This document shows positions 1 through 8,077 of a stretch of 64,000 nucleotides of DNA, piece after piece. The notes under the pieces are model-generated. The model was not told where the DNA came from, did not search any database, and saw only the letters and a list, made by a program, of their open reading frames with translations. The translations under genes and the position numbers were made by a program. Numbering within the stretch: position 1 is the stretch's first letter; each line of letters starts with the position of its first letter. The DNA comes from Evansella halocellulosilytica (GTDB taxonomy: Bacteria > Bacillota > Bacilli > Bacillales > Salisediminibacteriaceae), in NCBI RefSeq assembly GCF_002335745.1, contig NZ_NIST01000001.1:1832039-1896038 (forward strand), given 5' to 3'.

Positions 1-95
1 GGACACATATTGCAAAAGGGTATGGTGTAGGAGGAGGAAATATTAAAATTTACCAAAAAGCGACGAGGTGATCCGTTGTAAGAGGTGACCAAACG

Positions 96-556
96 ATGAC
101 CTATTTCATTCAAATAATAACTCAAGAGCAAGCGGAAGAGATCGCCTACAACTGGCATTATGATGGGATGTACACCTTCTATGATTGGAAGCAGATGAAG
201 AGGATTTAGATAAGGAAAGCAGAGGAGACGATTATTACGCTGTTTTAGAAAAGAAAGAATTGGTCGGTTTCTTTAGTTTTCACAAACTAGAGCATGAAAT
301 CATTGATAGTGGATTAGGTATGCATCCTCATTTCACTGGGAAAGGGAATGGTGCTTGTTTTGTCAAAGCTGGCTTAGCATTTGCTGAAAAATTGTATTCT
401 CCATCCAAAATCACGTTATCTGTCGCAACGTTTAACGAAAGGGCGATCAAGGTCTACGATTACATTGGTTTTAAGCCGATAAGAACGTATTTCCAAGAAA
501 CAAACGGCGGAAATTATGAATTTTTAATAATGGAAAAAAAGAAGGAGCTATTGTGA
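96..556 (+). pseudogene. Frameshifted GNAT N-acetyltransferase
   Basis: Two reading frames together encode one GNAT-type acetyltransferase. The first frame starts at the ATG at 96 behind AGAGGTGA and reads MTYFIQIITQEQAEEIAYNW up to FYD near 184, then runs into TAG. The rest (EADEEDLDKE, then GMHPHFTGKGNG and VATFNERAIKVYDYIGF) continues in the next frame from about 185. The second part holds the acetyl-CoA loop-like HFTGKGNG segment and the typical C-terminal NERAIKVYDYIGF motif. One missing base at about 184-186 explains the break. The gene is either inactive or carries a sequencing error. Its stop overlaps the start of the next gene. Confidence 0.75.
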
Positions 557-933
557 TGAAGTTGTACCGAGTCATTTTGCCAGTTTCGAATATTGAGAAG
601 GCAACAGCGTTTTACGAGACCATTTTAGAAATGCCCGGTAAAAAGGTGTCAAATGGCCGACATTACTTCAATTGTGATGGAACTGTGCTCGCTTGCTTTG
701 ATCCACAAGCTGATGGTGACAGTTTTCAAGCTGTCCCGAACCCAGACCATATTTACCTTTCTGTTAACAATTTAGAACATACATAGTCACTCGTGAAAAA
801 TTCAGAGGCACCCTACGTGGAAAATGAGATTCAAACTCGTCCGTGGGGAGAAAGATCCTTTTATGCAAAAGATCCTTTCGGGAACCCACTCTGTTTTGTT
901 GATGAAAAAACGATGTTTACCGGAGAAAAATAA
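556..933 (+). pseudogene. VOC-family (glyoxalase-like) protein with internal stop
   Basis: The frame begins at ATG 556, overlapping the previous stop, with GAAGGAG upstream. It reads MKLYRVILPVSNIEKATAFYE, a typical vicinal-oxygen-chelate start, and reaches TAG at 784-786 after NNLEHT. The same frame continues without shift through WGERSFYAKDPFGNPLCFVDE to TAA at 931-933, which is the standard VOC C-terminus. A single Tyr-like codon changed to TAG would explain this. The gene is therefore interrupted by a nonsense codon, unless read through or miscalled. The substrate is unknown. Confidence 0.8.
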
Positions 934-1013
934 ATTTTTTTTCGTCGATTTGTAAGAAATCACTCTAGCTTTTCGTTATCGTTAATAACTTGTAAATAAA
1001 GGAGTGTTTTTTA

Positions 1014-1367
1014 GTGGCGATCATAGAAAAGGTAGATACGATCTGTTTAACTGTACAACAACTGGAGAAAGCAACTAGCTGGTATGAGGAAGTGCTCGGC
1101 TTAACTGTCGGATTTAAAGGGGAAGGATACTGTATTTTAAACATTCCGGGCGGAGGAATCCCGTTGACTCTTGAAGAAAAGAAAGGGGATAAAGCTGAAG
1201 GGTACAGCACGTATCCGATCTTTTTCACGAAAGATATTGAGTCCTCTTATACGGCATTAAAAGAGAAGAAAGTTAAAATGAGTGAACGTCAAAGTGACGG
1301 GACGAATCATTTTTTTGACTTGTATGATCTGGATGGTAACCGACTGCAAATATGTTATTGGACATAA
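1014..1367 (+). CDS. VOC-family (glyoxalase/dioxygenase superfamily) protein
   Basis: A 117-residue protein with a GTG start at 1014, nine bases after AAAGGAG. It shows one complete VOC half-fold: KVDTICLTVQQLEKATSWYEEVLGL at the N-terminus and FFDLYDLDGNRLQICYW at the C-terminus, where metal ligands normally sit in this superfamily. Members include glyoxalases, fosfomycin-resistance enzymes and many uncharacterised proteins. No feature here fixes the substrate. It is the intact relative of the broken VOC gene just upstream and is probably co-transcribed with the Nudix gene that follows 25 bases later. Confidence 0.8.
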   Translation: MAIIEKVDTICLTVQQLEKATSWYEEVLGLTVGFKGEGYCILNIPGGGIPLTLEEKKGDKAEGYSTYPIFFTKDIESSYTALKEKKVKMSERQSDGTNHFFDLYDLDGNRLQICYWT

Positions 1368-1392
1368 ATGACAACAGCTGGATGAGGGGAAA

Positions 1393-1890
1393 ATGATGCT
1401 AAAATACACGATTTGTTTTTTAAAAAGGGACGATGAGATTTTACTCCTAAACCGAGAAAGAGCACCGTGGATGGGGAGATGGAACGGTGTCGGTGGTAAA
1501 CTGGAGCGAGGCGAATCGCCTAAAGAATGTGCGTTACGTGAGATCGAAGAAGAAACAGAAATTGTGTTGACGGATATTACGTACAAAGGGGATATTATGT
1601 GGGATATAGATAATTCCTACTCTGGCGGAATGTACGCGTTTGTCGCGGAACTGCCAGTAACGCTTGACTTTCCAACACCTCGAAAAACAACTGAAGGTAT
1701 TTTAGATTGGAAAAAAATAAAGTGGGTACTCGACCCGAAAAATGATGGCCTTGCAAATTTAAAATATTTTTTGCAGAAAATGCTTTATGAAGATGAGCGA
1801 TATATCCACCATTTCACATATGAAAGTGATGATGTTCTCAACTTTTCATCAGTGCGAGTGGAACCGGAATGGAGTGGGGCGAGTAAGTGA
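1393..1890 (+). CDS. Nudix hydrolase (MutT-like, 8-oxo-dGTP diphosphatase family)
   Basis: A 165-residue protein with a clear Nudix box around residues 35-57: GGKLERGESPKECALREIEE followed by ETEI, fitting GX5EX7REUXEEXGU with Thr in the Gly position. Nudix enzymes hydrolyse nucleoside diphosphates linked to another group using Mg2+ held by the REXXEE glutamates. The opening LKYTICFLKRDDEILLLNRE matches MutT-type 8-oxo-dGTP diphosphatases of Bacillus. Alternative ATG codons at 1393 and 1396 follow a GGGGAAAATG site. It overlaps the next gene by four bases (GTGA), so the two are translationally coupled. Confidence 0.85.
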   Translation: MMLKYTICFLKRDDEILLLNRERAPWMGRWNGVGGKLERGESPKECALREIEEETEIVLTDITYKGDIMWDIDNSYSGGMYAFVAELPVTLDFPTPRKTTEGILDWKKIKWVLDPKNDGLANLKYFLQKMLYEDERYIHHFTYESDDVLNFSSVRVEPEWSGASK

Positions 1891-2405
1891 ATAAGAAAAT
1901 CCATATTGTCGGCTCGGTTGGGAGCGGGAAGACGACATTAGCAAAGTCGCTATCACATGAATTCAACATACCTTATTATGAACTTGATAATGTCGTTTGG
2001 AGAAGAAGTGAATTAGGGGATATTCGTAACCCTCCTGAAAAATGGGAGGAGTCTTTGCGCAACATCGTTTCAACAGATAAATGGATTGTAGAAGGTGTCC
2101 ATAATGAACAGTGGGTGCGCCCAAGCTTAAAAGAGGCAGATGTGATCCTCTTTTTAAATCTACCGCACCGGACGCGGAGAATCCGAATCGTTTCGAGATT
2201 TATTAAGCAAAAGTTTGGGCTCGAACCATCTCACTATAAACCGACATGGACGATGTTCTTTAAGATGTTTAAGTGGGATAAGCAATTTGAGCTGAAAGGT
2301 AAACCGAGAATTCTTGATGGAATGTCCGACTGTAAAGGGAAATTAGTCATTTTGCACAGCCGAAAAGATGTTACAAAGTATATGGATGCGTTAAAAAAAG
2401 AGTAA
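1887..2405 (+). CDS. P-loop nucleotide kinase, FlaR/adenylate-kinase-like
   Basis: A 172-residue protein starting with GTG at 1887 inside the 3' end of the Nudix gene. It has a Walker A motif GSVGSGKTTLA at about residues 9-19, the segment YYELDNVVWRR following the P-loop, and a Walker B-like VILFLNLP at about residue 90. This pattern is typical of proteins annotated as DNA topology modulation protein FlaR or adenylate-kinase-like kinases of about 170 residues. The true substrate of these proteins is generally unknown. The coupling to a Nudix gene suggests small-molecule nucleotide metabolism, which is inference. Confidence 0.75.
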   Translation: MNKKIHIVGSVGSGKTTLAKSLSHEFNIPYYELDNVVWRRSELGDIRNPPEKWEESLRNIVSTDKWIVEGVHNEQWVRPSLKEADVILFLNLPHRTRRIRIVSRFIKQKFGLEPSHYKPTWTMFFKMFKWDKQFELKGKPRILDGMSDCKGKLVILHSRKDVTKYMDALKKE

Positions 2406-2566
2406 ATGTCAAGCTCTCTCCATCGTTTTCAACATACAGGTCGCTGATCTTATATTGGAGAGAGACTAGGCACTTTGTTATTGAGTCATCTTCTCTGTTA
2501 AAGGGTAAGCGTATATAATTATAATCTCTCGATCGATGTCTATCCGTAAATAGTGTTTACATTCAC

Positions 2567-2659
2567 GAGTTGCCGCACGGATGTGGTGACTTCGCCGTTC
2601 CCGCAGGACTCGGGGGTTTTAGTCGAAGATCTAATCTAGCGGTTTGCCTTGACGGACAG
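2567..2659. repeat. Dispersed intergenic element, copy 1
   Basis: This stretch aligns by eye with 46769-46860 over about 90 bases. Shared blocks include CACGGATGTGGTG, GTTCCCGCAGGAC, GGGGTTTTAG, AAG, CTA and GACAG in the same order and spacing. No open reading frame of note covers it, and it fills most of the 357-base gap between a + strand and a - strand gene. Its function is unknown. It behaves like an interspersed intergenic repeat. Confidence 0.65.
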
Positions 2660-2762
2660 GACGTCCTAATGGTGGAAATGTGACAGGACGTATCGTTTTG
2701 TTTTGTACGGCCAGTTTTCTTCGTCGATAACCAAGAGCGATTGCACTTTTCTTATAAAGGAG

Positions 2763-3212
2763 TCACACTTGATCCGTGTTCATTTTCATCATTGATTGCA
2801 CTTCAATAAAGCCGAGTTTTTTATAAATTTCTTTAGCGAAATTATCTTCAAAAACATTTAATCGAACCTCTTTATACCCTTGATTTTTTAGGTCTTTAAC
2901 CGCTTCTTTCACCAAAACCTTCGATAATCCGTTCCCTCTATATTCTGGAAAAATGAAGACATCATAAATAAATCCAAAGCGATGATCTGTCATGTAGTCG
3001 ATATTTTCTCCAATCAGCGTCCAGCCGATCATGGATCCATCATGATCTCGCAAAACCATATATTGAGCTCCCATAATTAATAGAGAAGATATAATGAACT
3101 CAGCTTTTTCTTGAGTAATGATATTACTTCCGTTAGCCATCCCTTCATTGGCGGAATCTGCCACCTTCGATAAAATAAGTGCTCGTTCCTCATCCGTAGC
3201 TAAATGTAGCAT
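2763..3212 (-). CDS. GNAT-family N-acetyltransferase
   Basis: A 149-residue GNAT protein. The acetyl-CoA-binding region is visible as YDVFIFPEYRGNGLSKVLVKEAVKDL (about residues 84-109), with the R-G-N-G-L loop of motif A, followed by VRLNVFEDNFAKEIYKKLGFIEV, the usual motif B. GNAT enzymes transfer acetyl from acetyl-CoA to an amine, but the acceptor cannot be inferred. The start has GGAGGGATT about seven bases upstream on the reverse strand. It stands alone between non-coding stretches. Confidence 0.8.
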   Translation of the reverse strand: MLHLATDEERALILSKVADSANEGMANGSNIITQEKAEFIISSLLIMGAQYMVLRDHDGSMIGWTLIGENIDYMTDHRFGFIYDVFIFPEYRGNGLSKVLVKEAVKDLKNQGYKEVRLNVFEDNFAKEIYKKLGFIEVQSMMKMNTDQV

Positions 3213-3292
3213 TCAATCCCTCCTATACGTCAGTCCTATCATATTCACGTCATACACGATCGTGACATCCAAATGATCTTAAAGCCAACTCA

Positions 3293-3337
3293 TTCCCACA
3301 TATTCCCATGTGCCAGGCACATGGGAATATGTGGGAA
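3293..3337. repeat. 45-bp perfect palindrome with TGCCAGGCA core
   Basis: Two 22-base arms around a single central A are exactly complementary. The left arm starts TTCCCACATATTCCC and ends TGTGCC, and the right arm mirrors it. The TGTGCCAGGCACA core links it to other palindromes at 13429, 15434 and 48042. A transcript would form a very stable hairpin, but there is no strong T-run, so it is better read as a repeat than as a terminator. Confidence 0.8.
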
Positions 3338-3524
3338 AATAGATAAAGAATAGATGGGAAATAAATGGTGATCGGGTGGAGAGTAATTTGGGTAAAGAGT
3401 GTAATTAGTGGTTGGGTTGGAATAGAAAACAGGATAAAAAGCTAGAACCGTCAAGAAAAATTTCGTGGACCTTGGCGGAAGATGAGGAGTGACTTAGGAG
3501 AGTTTTAAATTTTCAAAAAATTAA

Positions 3525-3581
3525 TTGACAAAGAAAACGTTCAAAAGTAAAATGACATTAAAGATTAAACGAAACCGGTTT
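3525..3581 (+). promoter_or_regulatory. Sigma-A promoter with LacI-type operator, beta-glucoside operon
   Basis: TTGACA (3525-3530), a 17-base spacer and TAAAAT (3548-3553) form a near-consensus sigma-A promoter. Just downstream, at about +12 to +21, lies the palindrome AAACCGGTTT (3572-3581), a typical LacI/GalR half-site pair with central CCGG. It is a good candidate operator for the LacI regulator encoded in the same operon or its divergent paralog. The long leader (about 220 bases) then carries two cre-like boxes. Confidence 0.65.
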
Positions 3582-3704
3582 AGTAAATAGTCATAATGAT
3601 GTTCCTCAACATAGTTTCTTAGGTTTGCAAGCTGACAGCAAGTTTATTTTCGTCTGCGCTCTATTACGTCAGGGAGGTGAAGCTGAAAAATTTTTTACCA
3701 CTTT

Positions 3705-3718
3705 TGAAAGCGGTTTCG
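3705..3718 (+). promoter_or_regulatory. cre-like box 1 in leader
   Basis: TGAAAGCGGTTTCG closely matches the CcpA cre consensus TGWAANCGNTNWCA, differing only at the end. Its position downstream of the promoter and upstream of a sugar-binding protein gene is where CcpA roadblock sites are found. It could alternatively be a second operator of a LacI-family specific regulator, because these share the half-site pattern. Confidence 0.5.
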
Positions 3719-3737
3719 TAAATGACATTTTTTGTTT

Positions 3738-3751
3738 TGAAAGCGTTTACT
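3738..3751 (+). promoter_or_regulatory. cre-like box 2 in leader
   Basis: TGAAAGCGTTTACT matches the cre consensus TGWAAGCGTTWWCA at all but the last base. It lies 33 bases (start to start) after the first box, about three helical turns, and 32 bases before the binding-protein start codon. This is consistent with cooperative CcpA repression. Confidence 0.6.
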
Positions 3752-3782
3752 TGTTGGACTGAAAAAATTAGGGGGGAAGAAA

Positions 3783-5096
3783 ATGAAAAAGTATTTACTA
3801 GGATTAGCGTCCGTAATGTTAGCTTTAGGATTGGTAGCTTGTAGTGGAGATGATGACAGTGAAGCAACAGCAGATAATGGTGACGACACTGACACTGATA
3901 CTGAAAATGGTGGAGGGAATCCAGATGCAGATGTAGAATTATCGTTCTGGCTATTTGGAGCAACGGGATATCCTGACTTGGCAGAAGAATACATGAATGA
4001 AAACCCTCATGTAAACATTACGTTCCAGGAAATTGATATGGAAGACCATCATAACAACTTATTTACCGCATTATCAGCTGGGAGCGGAGCTCCGGACATG
4101 GCAGCAATTGAAGTAGCTGAAATTGAAAGGTATCGAGGTGCCGAAGATCAATTTTATAATCTATATGATTTAGGAGCAGATGAATTAGCAGATCATTATC
4201 TTGATTGGGTTTGGTCAATAGGTCAAACGCCGGAAGAAGATTATTTATTTGGGCTGCCAACGGACATTGGACCGACTGTTATGTTCTATCGAGCTGACGT
4301 TTTTGAAGAGGCTGGATATGATTCAGCTCCAGAAGCTGTAGAATCATTGATTCAAACATGGGATGACTTTAAAGATGTCGCAGCGACCATATACGAGGAA
4401 ACTGGAAAACCAATGACTGACAACCCTGAACTAATTTTTAATGCATTAAGAGATCAAAGCCCGGAATTGTACTTCAATGAAGAGGATGAACTTTTATTAG
4501 AAACATCTGATCATATTCGCAATGCTTATGATTATACGGTTGACATGATTGAATCGGACCTCGTTGGCAGCTATGAACTGTGGACACCTGAATGGGGCTC
4601 CGGGATGTCAGATGGTAGCTATGCAACTTTATTAGCTCCAGCATGGATGCAAGGGGTCATTAAAGATAATGCACCAGATGAGTCGAATTGGCGCATCGCC
4701 ACTTTACCAGAAGGAGCCGGAAACTGGGGCGGTTCTTGGATTGCCATTCCGTCACAATCAGAAAACGCTGAAGAAGCTTATGAGTTTTTAAAATGGTTAT
4801 TATCCCCTGACATGCAGTTAAAAGCGTTTGAACATATGGGATTATTCCCATCCACACCAGCTGTTTATGAGATGGAAGAATTCGAAAACTACACGGATGA
4901 TTATTTTGGCGGACAACATACTGCACAAATCTTTGCAGAAGCAGCCGAGCAAGTCGAGCACAATTATACGGGACCAAATTATTCAGCAGTAAACGATGAA
5001 ATGGTTGATGCCCTTTATAACGTTTATGACGGTGGAGACCGAGATGGTGAGTGGAATAGTATGATGGACCGTATTGAGCAAAGACTTAACCGTTAA
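3783..5096 (+). CDS. Sugar ABC transporter substrate-binding lipoprotein (family 1)
   Basis: A 437-residue extracellular solute-binding protein. The N-terminus has a lipoprotein signal ending in the lipobox LVAC (Cys20). A very acidic, Asp/Thr-rich linker (about residues 21-50) tethers the domain to the membrane. The body (FWLFGATGYPDLAEEYMNENPHVNI..., FYRADVFEEAGYD, AYEFLKWLLSPDMQ) is typical of family 1 sugar-binding proteins. It is the first gene of an operon with two permeases, a LacI regulator and a GH1 enzyme, which suggests import of a beta-linked oligosaccharide such as cellobiose. The exact sugar is inference. GGGGGAAGAAA precedes the ATG. Confidence 0.88.
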   Translation: MKKYLLGLASVMLALGLVACSGDDDSEATADNGDDTDTDTENGGGNPDADVELSFWLFGATGYPDLAEEYMNENPHVNITFQEIDMEDHHNNLFTALSAGSGAPDMAAIEVAEIERYRGAEDQFYNLYDLGADELADHYLDWVWSIGQTPEEDYLFGLPTDIGPTVMFYRADVFEEAGYDSAPEAVESLIQTWDDFKDVAATIYEETGKPMTDNPELIFNALRDQSPELYFNEEDELLLETSDHIRNAYDYTVDMIESDLVGSYELWTPEWGSGMSDGSYATLLAPAWMQGVIKDNAPDESNWRIATLPEGAGNWGGSWIAIPSQSENAEEAYEFLKWLLSPDMQLKAFEHMGLFPSTPAVYEMEEFENYTDDYFGGQHTAQIFAEAAEQVEHNYTGPNYSAVNDEMVDALYNVYDGGDRDGEWNSMMDRIEQRLNR

Positions 5097-5105
5097 ACCT
5101 CATAT

Positions 5106-5135
5106 AAAAAAGGGGGAGCAGTATCCCCCTTTTTA
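5106..5135 (+). terminator. Intercistronic terminator/attenuator after binding protein
   Basis: AAAAAGGGGGA and TCCCCCTTTTT flank a six-base loop, with T-rich sequence after. It lies 9 bases beyond the binding-protein stop and before the permease genes. Such hairpins commonly raise the ratio of binding protein to permease mRNA in sugar ABC operons. Confidence 0.75.
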
Positions 5136-5159
5136 TTCTAAGAAAAGGGGTGGATAAAT

Positions 5160-6122
5160 GTGCAGACGAATACGAACCTAGAGGCAGATACAAAATATGC
5201 CGCACCTAAGAAACCGAAGCGTCAAAAATTTAGTCAGAAAACGAGAAACATGCTTTCAGGCTATTTGTTCATTTCACCGTTTTATTTACTTTTTGCTGTA
5301 TTCGGATTGTTTCCGATCGTTTTTAGCTTTTATTTAGCATTTTTTCGCTGGGACGGTTTAGGAGATATGACTTATGTAGGTCTGAATAACTTTACGATCA
5401 TCTTTCAGGATCCGTTGTTTTGGAAGTCCGTCTATAACACGATTATTATCGGCTTAATGGGGACCGCCCCTCAATTAGTTGTTGGGTTGTTATTAGCTTA
5501 TGCGCTAAACTCTGCGCTTGTCCGCTATAAAAGTGTATTCCGCGTAGCCATCTTTCTACCATATGTCACATCCATCGTAGCAGTCGCAATCGTCTTCAGT
5601 GTCATTTTCAGTAATCAAGAAGGTGGACTCGTCAATTCCTTTTTAGGTCTGTTTGGTGTTGAACCAATTACGTGGACACGCTCAGAATGGGGAGCGAAAG
5701 TCGCTATCTCCGCGATGATTTTTTGGCGCTGGGTAGGGTATAATACGATCATTTATTTAGCAGGGATGCAAAGTATTCCAAACGATCTTTATGAGGCGGC
5801 AAAAATAGATGGAGCTTCTGTTCGGCAACAAATTTGGTATATTACGATACCGATGTTAAAGCCGTTCATCTTTTTTACCGTCTTTACTTCTACAATTGGA
5901 GCGTTACAAGTATTTGCTGAGCCACAAATTTTCCAAGGCAGGGGCGGCAGAGAAGAAGGAATTACGATCGTTTTATACCTTTATAGAGAAGCATTTGCTA
6001 GTAACTACTTCGGTACCGCATCAGCAACTGCAATTGTATTATTTTTAATGATTATCGTTTTGGCAGTGACAAATCTATTCTTGGCTAATCGAATTGGTCG
6101 GACACCAAGGAGGGGCACATGA
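5160..6122 (+). CDS. Sugar ABC transporter permease (MalF-type)
   Basis: A 320-residue inner-membrane permease with about six predicted transmembrane segments after a cytoplasmic Lys/Arg-rich N-terminus (KKPKRQKFSQKTR). The EAA loop that docks to the ATPase is visible as YEAAKIDGASVRQQIWYITIPML near residues 211-233. The start is GTG at 5160 behind GGGGTGG. It pairs with the next permease, overlapping it by four bases. No ATPase gene is present in the operon, so a shared MsmX-type ATPase elsewhere probably energises the system. Confidence 0.88.
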   Translation: MQTNTNLEADTKYAAPKKPKRQKFSQKTRNMLSGYLFISPFYLLFAVFGLFPIVFSFYLAFFRWDGLGDMTYVGLNNFTIIFQDPLFWKSVYNTIIIGLMGTAPQLVVGLLLAYALNSALVRYKSVFRVAIFLPYVTSIVAVAIVFSVIFSNQEGGLVNSFLGLFGVEPITWTRSEWGAKVAISAMIFWRWVGYNTIIYLAGMQSIPNDLYEAAKIDGASVRQQIWYITIPMLKPFIFFTVFTSTIGALQVFAEPQIFQGRGGREEGITIVLYLYREAFASNYFGTASATAIVLFLMIIVLAVTNLFLANRIGRTPRRGT

Positions 6123-6979
6123 TGGAAAAGAAAAGTTCTGCAGAAGTCGGTGTGAAAAAATACTCTTTTTCAAAAATTACTGTTTATACGATTCTTATTT
6201 TGTTTGCACTCTCTTCCATTTTCCCTTTTTACTGGATGTTTGTCATGGCGACCAATCCTAACCGAGTGATCAATGAAACACCGCCGGCGATGTTGCCAGG
6301 AAATATGTTAGTCGAAAATTTTCAAAATGTCCTTGACAGTATTCCGTTTTTTGGAGCGTTATGGAATTCTTTTATCGTAGCAACGACAGTAACGATAGGT
6401 GTGTTGTTTCTATGTTCATTAGCAGGATTTGCATTTGCGAAACTGCAATTTCCAGGTAGAAATATTTTGTTTATCTTTATTTTAGCAACGATGATGGTAC
6501 CACCTCAGCTAGGGTTAATCCCACAGTATTTCATCATTACGGAGCTTGGCTGGCTAAGCTCGCTGAAAGCGATTATTGTACCAGGGTTCATGAATGCATT
6601 TGGGATCTTCTGGATGCGTCAATACATACAATCCGCGATTCCAGAAGAATTAATAGAAGCGGCACGAATTGACGGCTGTTCGAACTTCAGAATTTATTGG
6701 AATATCGTCGTCCCAACGATTTTACCCGCATTTGCAACATTAGGGATTATCGTTTATATGACGATTTGGGGAGACTATTTATGGCCATTAGTCGTTCTAC
6801 AAGATCAATCGAACCACACGATTCAAGTAGCACTTCGCTCACTTATGGACGATCGTGTTCGAGATTACGGAATGATCCTTTCGGGAACATTCTGGGCGAC
6901 ATTGCCTTTAATCATTGTCTTCTTATTTTTTAACAAACTGTTTATTAAAAGTATTACAGATGGGGCAGTCAAAAACTAA
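6119..6979 (+). CDS. Sugar ABC transporter permease (MalG-type)
   Basis: A 286-residue membrane protein, the second permease of the importer. The N-terminal segment TVYTILILFALSSIFPFYWMF is the first membrane helix. The EAA loop ELIEAARIDGCSNFRIYWNIVVP lies at about residues 180-202 and contacts the ATPase. Its ATG overlaps the stop of the preceding permease (ATGA), so the two are translationally coupled. It is followed 14 bases later by the LacI regulator. Family membership is clear, but the transported sugar is inferred from the beta-glucosidase in the same operon. Confidence 0.88.
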   Translation: MMEKKSSAEVGVKKYSFSKITVYTILILFALSSIFPFYWMFVMATNPNRVINETPPAMLPGNMLVENFQNVLDSIPFFGALWNSFIVATTVTIGVLFLCSLAGFAFAKLQFPGRNILFIFILATMMVPPQLGLIPQYFIITELGWLSSLKAIIVPGFMNAFGIFWMRQYIQSAIPEELIEAARIDGCSNFRIYWNIVVPTILPAFATLGIIVYMTIWGDYLWPLVVLQDQSNHTIQVALRSLMDDRVRDYGMILSGTFWATLPLIIVFLFFNKLFIKSITDGAVKN

Positions 6980-6993
6980 AGTAGGAGTTCACA

Positions 6994-8016
6994 ATGAAGT
7001 TGACAATCAAAGAAATTGCCGAAATTGCTGGAGTTTCGCAATCGACCGTATCGAAGATTATCAACAATTATGACGGCGTTGCTTTGAGAACGAGAGAAAA
7101 AGTAAAAGTGATCATCGAAGAAAATCGTTATCGTCCCTCTTATTCGGCAAAAACATTGGCAGGCAATCTAACCAACTTTATTGGCGTCATTTACGCCGGG
7201 AAAGTCAATGCAGGGTTCAATCATCCATTTTTTGTAGATGTGATCAATACATTTAAAAAAACAATCGGTCCGATGGGGTATGATCTGATCTTTTTTTCAA
7301 ATGAACTATTTCATCAAGAAAAGGAAGATTATTTAGCGCGCTGTAATCACTACCAAGTCGATGGCTGTATTGTCATTAGTGGTGAAGAAGTGGAACCGTC
7401 GATTTTTGAAATCGATAAAAGTGAGATCCCTTGTGTCGGGATTGATTTACAACTTTTTGGAGATTCGTCAACATACGTCATGACAGATAACGAGCAAATT
7501 TCAATTGCTGCAGTCGAGCACCTTTATCACAACGGCTATCAAAAGATCGCATTTATTGGAGGACATCATACGTCGCTCATATCGAGACTGCGTTTGGAAA
7601 GCTTTATGGAAACGATGAATAAATATGGCCTCGACGTAAGAGAAGAGTGGGTTTTAGAAGGGGATTTTTTTGAGGGAAGCGGTTATCAACGAATGATGGA
7701 TTTGCTTGAAGGAAAGCAGATTCCAGAAGCAGTGTTTGCTAGTTCAGACTTGATGGCACTTGGAGTGATGAAGGCGATTAGTGATAAGGGGCTTAACGTC
7801 GATGATTTTGCGGTCATAGGGGTAGACGATATTTTAGCGGCACAGTACGTAAAACCGTCGTTATCATCCATTCGTCAGGATCAAATGTTGATCGGAAAGA
7901 TAGCAGCGGAAATGTTAAATGATTTGATCGTTCATAACCATCGAAGAAACCCTGTGCTAATTGAACCAACGTTAGTCGCTCGGCACTCAACGAAAAGAAA
8001 GATTACTAGCGTATAA
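6994..8016 (+). CDS. LacI-family transcriptional regulator of the beta-glucoside operon
   Basis: A 340-residue LacI/GalR regulator. The N-terminal helix-turn-helix reads TIKEIAEIAGVSQSTVSKIINN, followed by the hinge helix region YRPSYSAKTLAG and a periplasmic-binding-protein-like effector domain. It probably controls the operon from an operator such as AAACCGGTTT at 3572. A close paralog lies on the opposite strand at 9618-10652: long stretches such as RPSYSAKTLA, GVIYAGKVNA and SEIPCVG are shared. AGGAG lies nine bases before the ATG. Confidence 0.87.
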   Translation: MKLTIKEIAEIAGVSQSTVSKIINNYDGVALRTREKVKVIIEENRYRPSYSAKTLAGNLTNFIGVIYAGKVNAGFNHPFFVDVINTFKKTIGPMGYDLIFFSNELFHQEKEDYLARCNHYQVDGCIVISGEEVEPSIFEIDKSEIPCVGIDLQLFGDSSTYVMTDNEQISIAAVEHLYHNGYQKIAFIGGHHTSLISRLRLESFMETMNKYGLDVREEWVLEGDFFEGSGYQRMMDLLEGKQIPEAVFASSDLMALGVMKAISDKGLNVDDFAVIGVDDILAAQYVKPSLSSIRQDQMLIGKIAAEMLNDLIVHNHRRNPVLIEPTLVARHSTKRKITSV

Positions 8017-8077
8017 GTTTAAGAAACATTTTCAAAACAGAAATATGACAAGGGCTTACATTATAGGAGGGAAAGTC

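Noticed and set aside
970-995. Another GTTC-type box (TTCGTTATCGTTAAT)
   Set aside because: It has the TTCGTTAT word but no GAAC partner eight bases on, and lies before an unrelated VOC gene. Probably chance.
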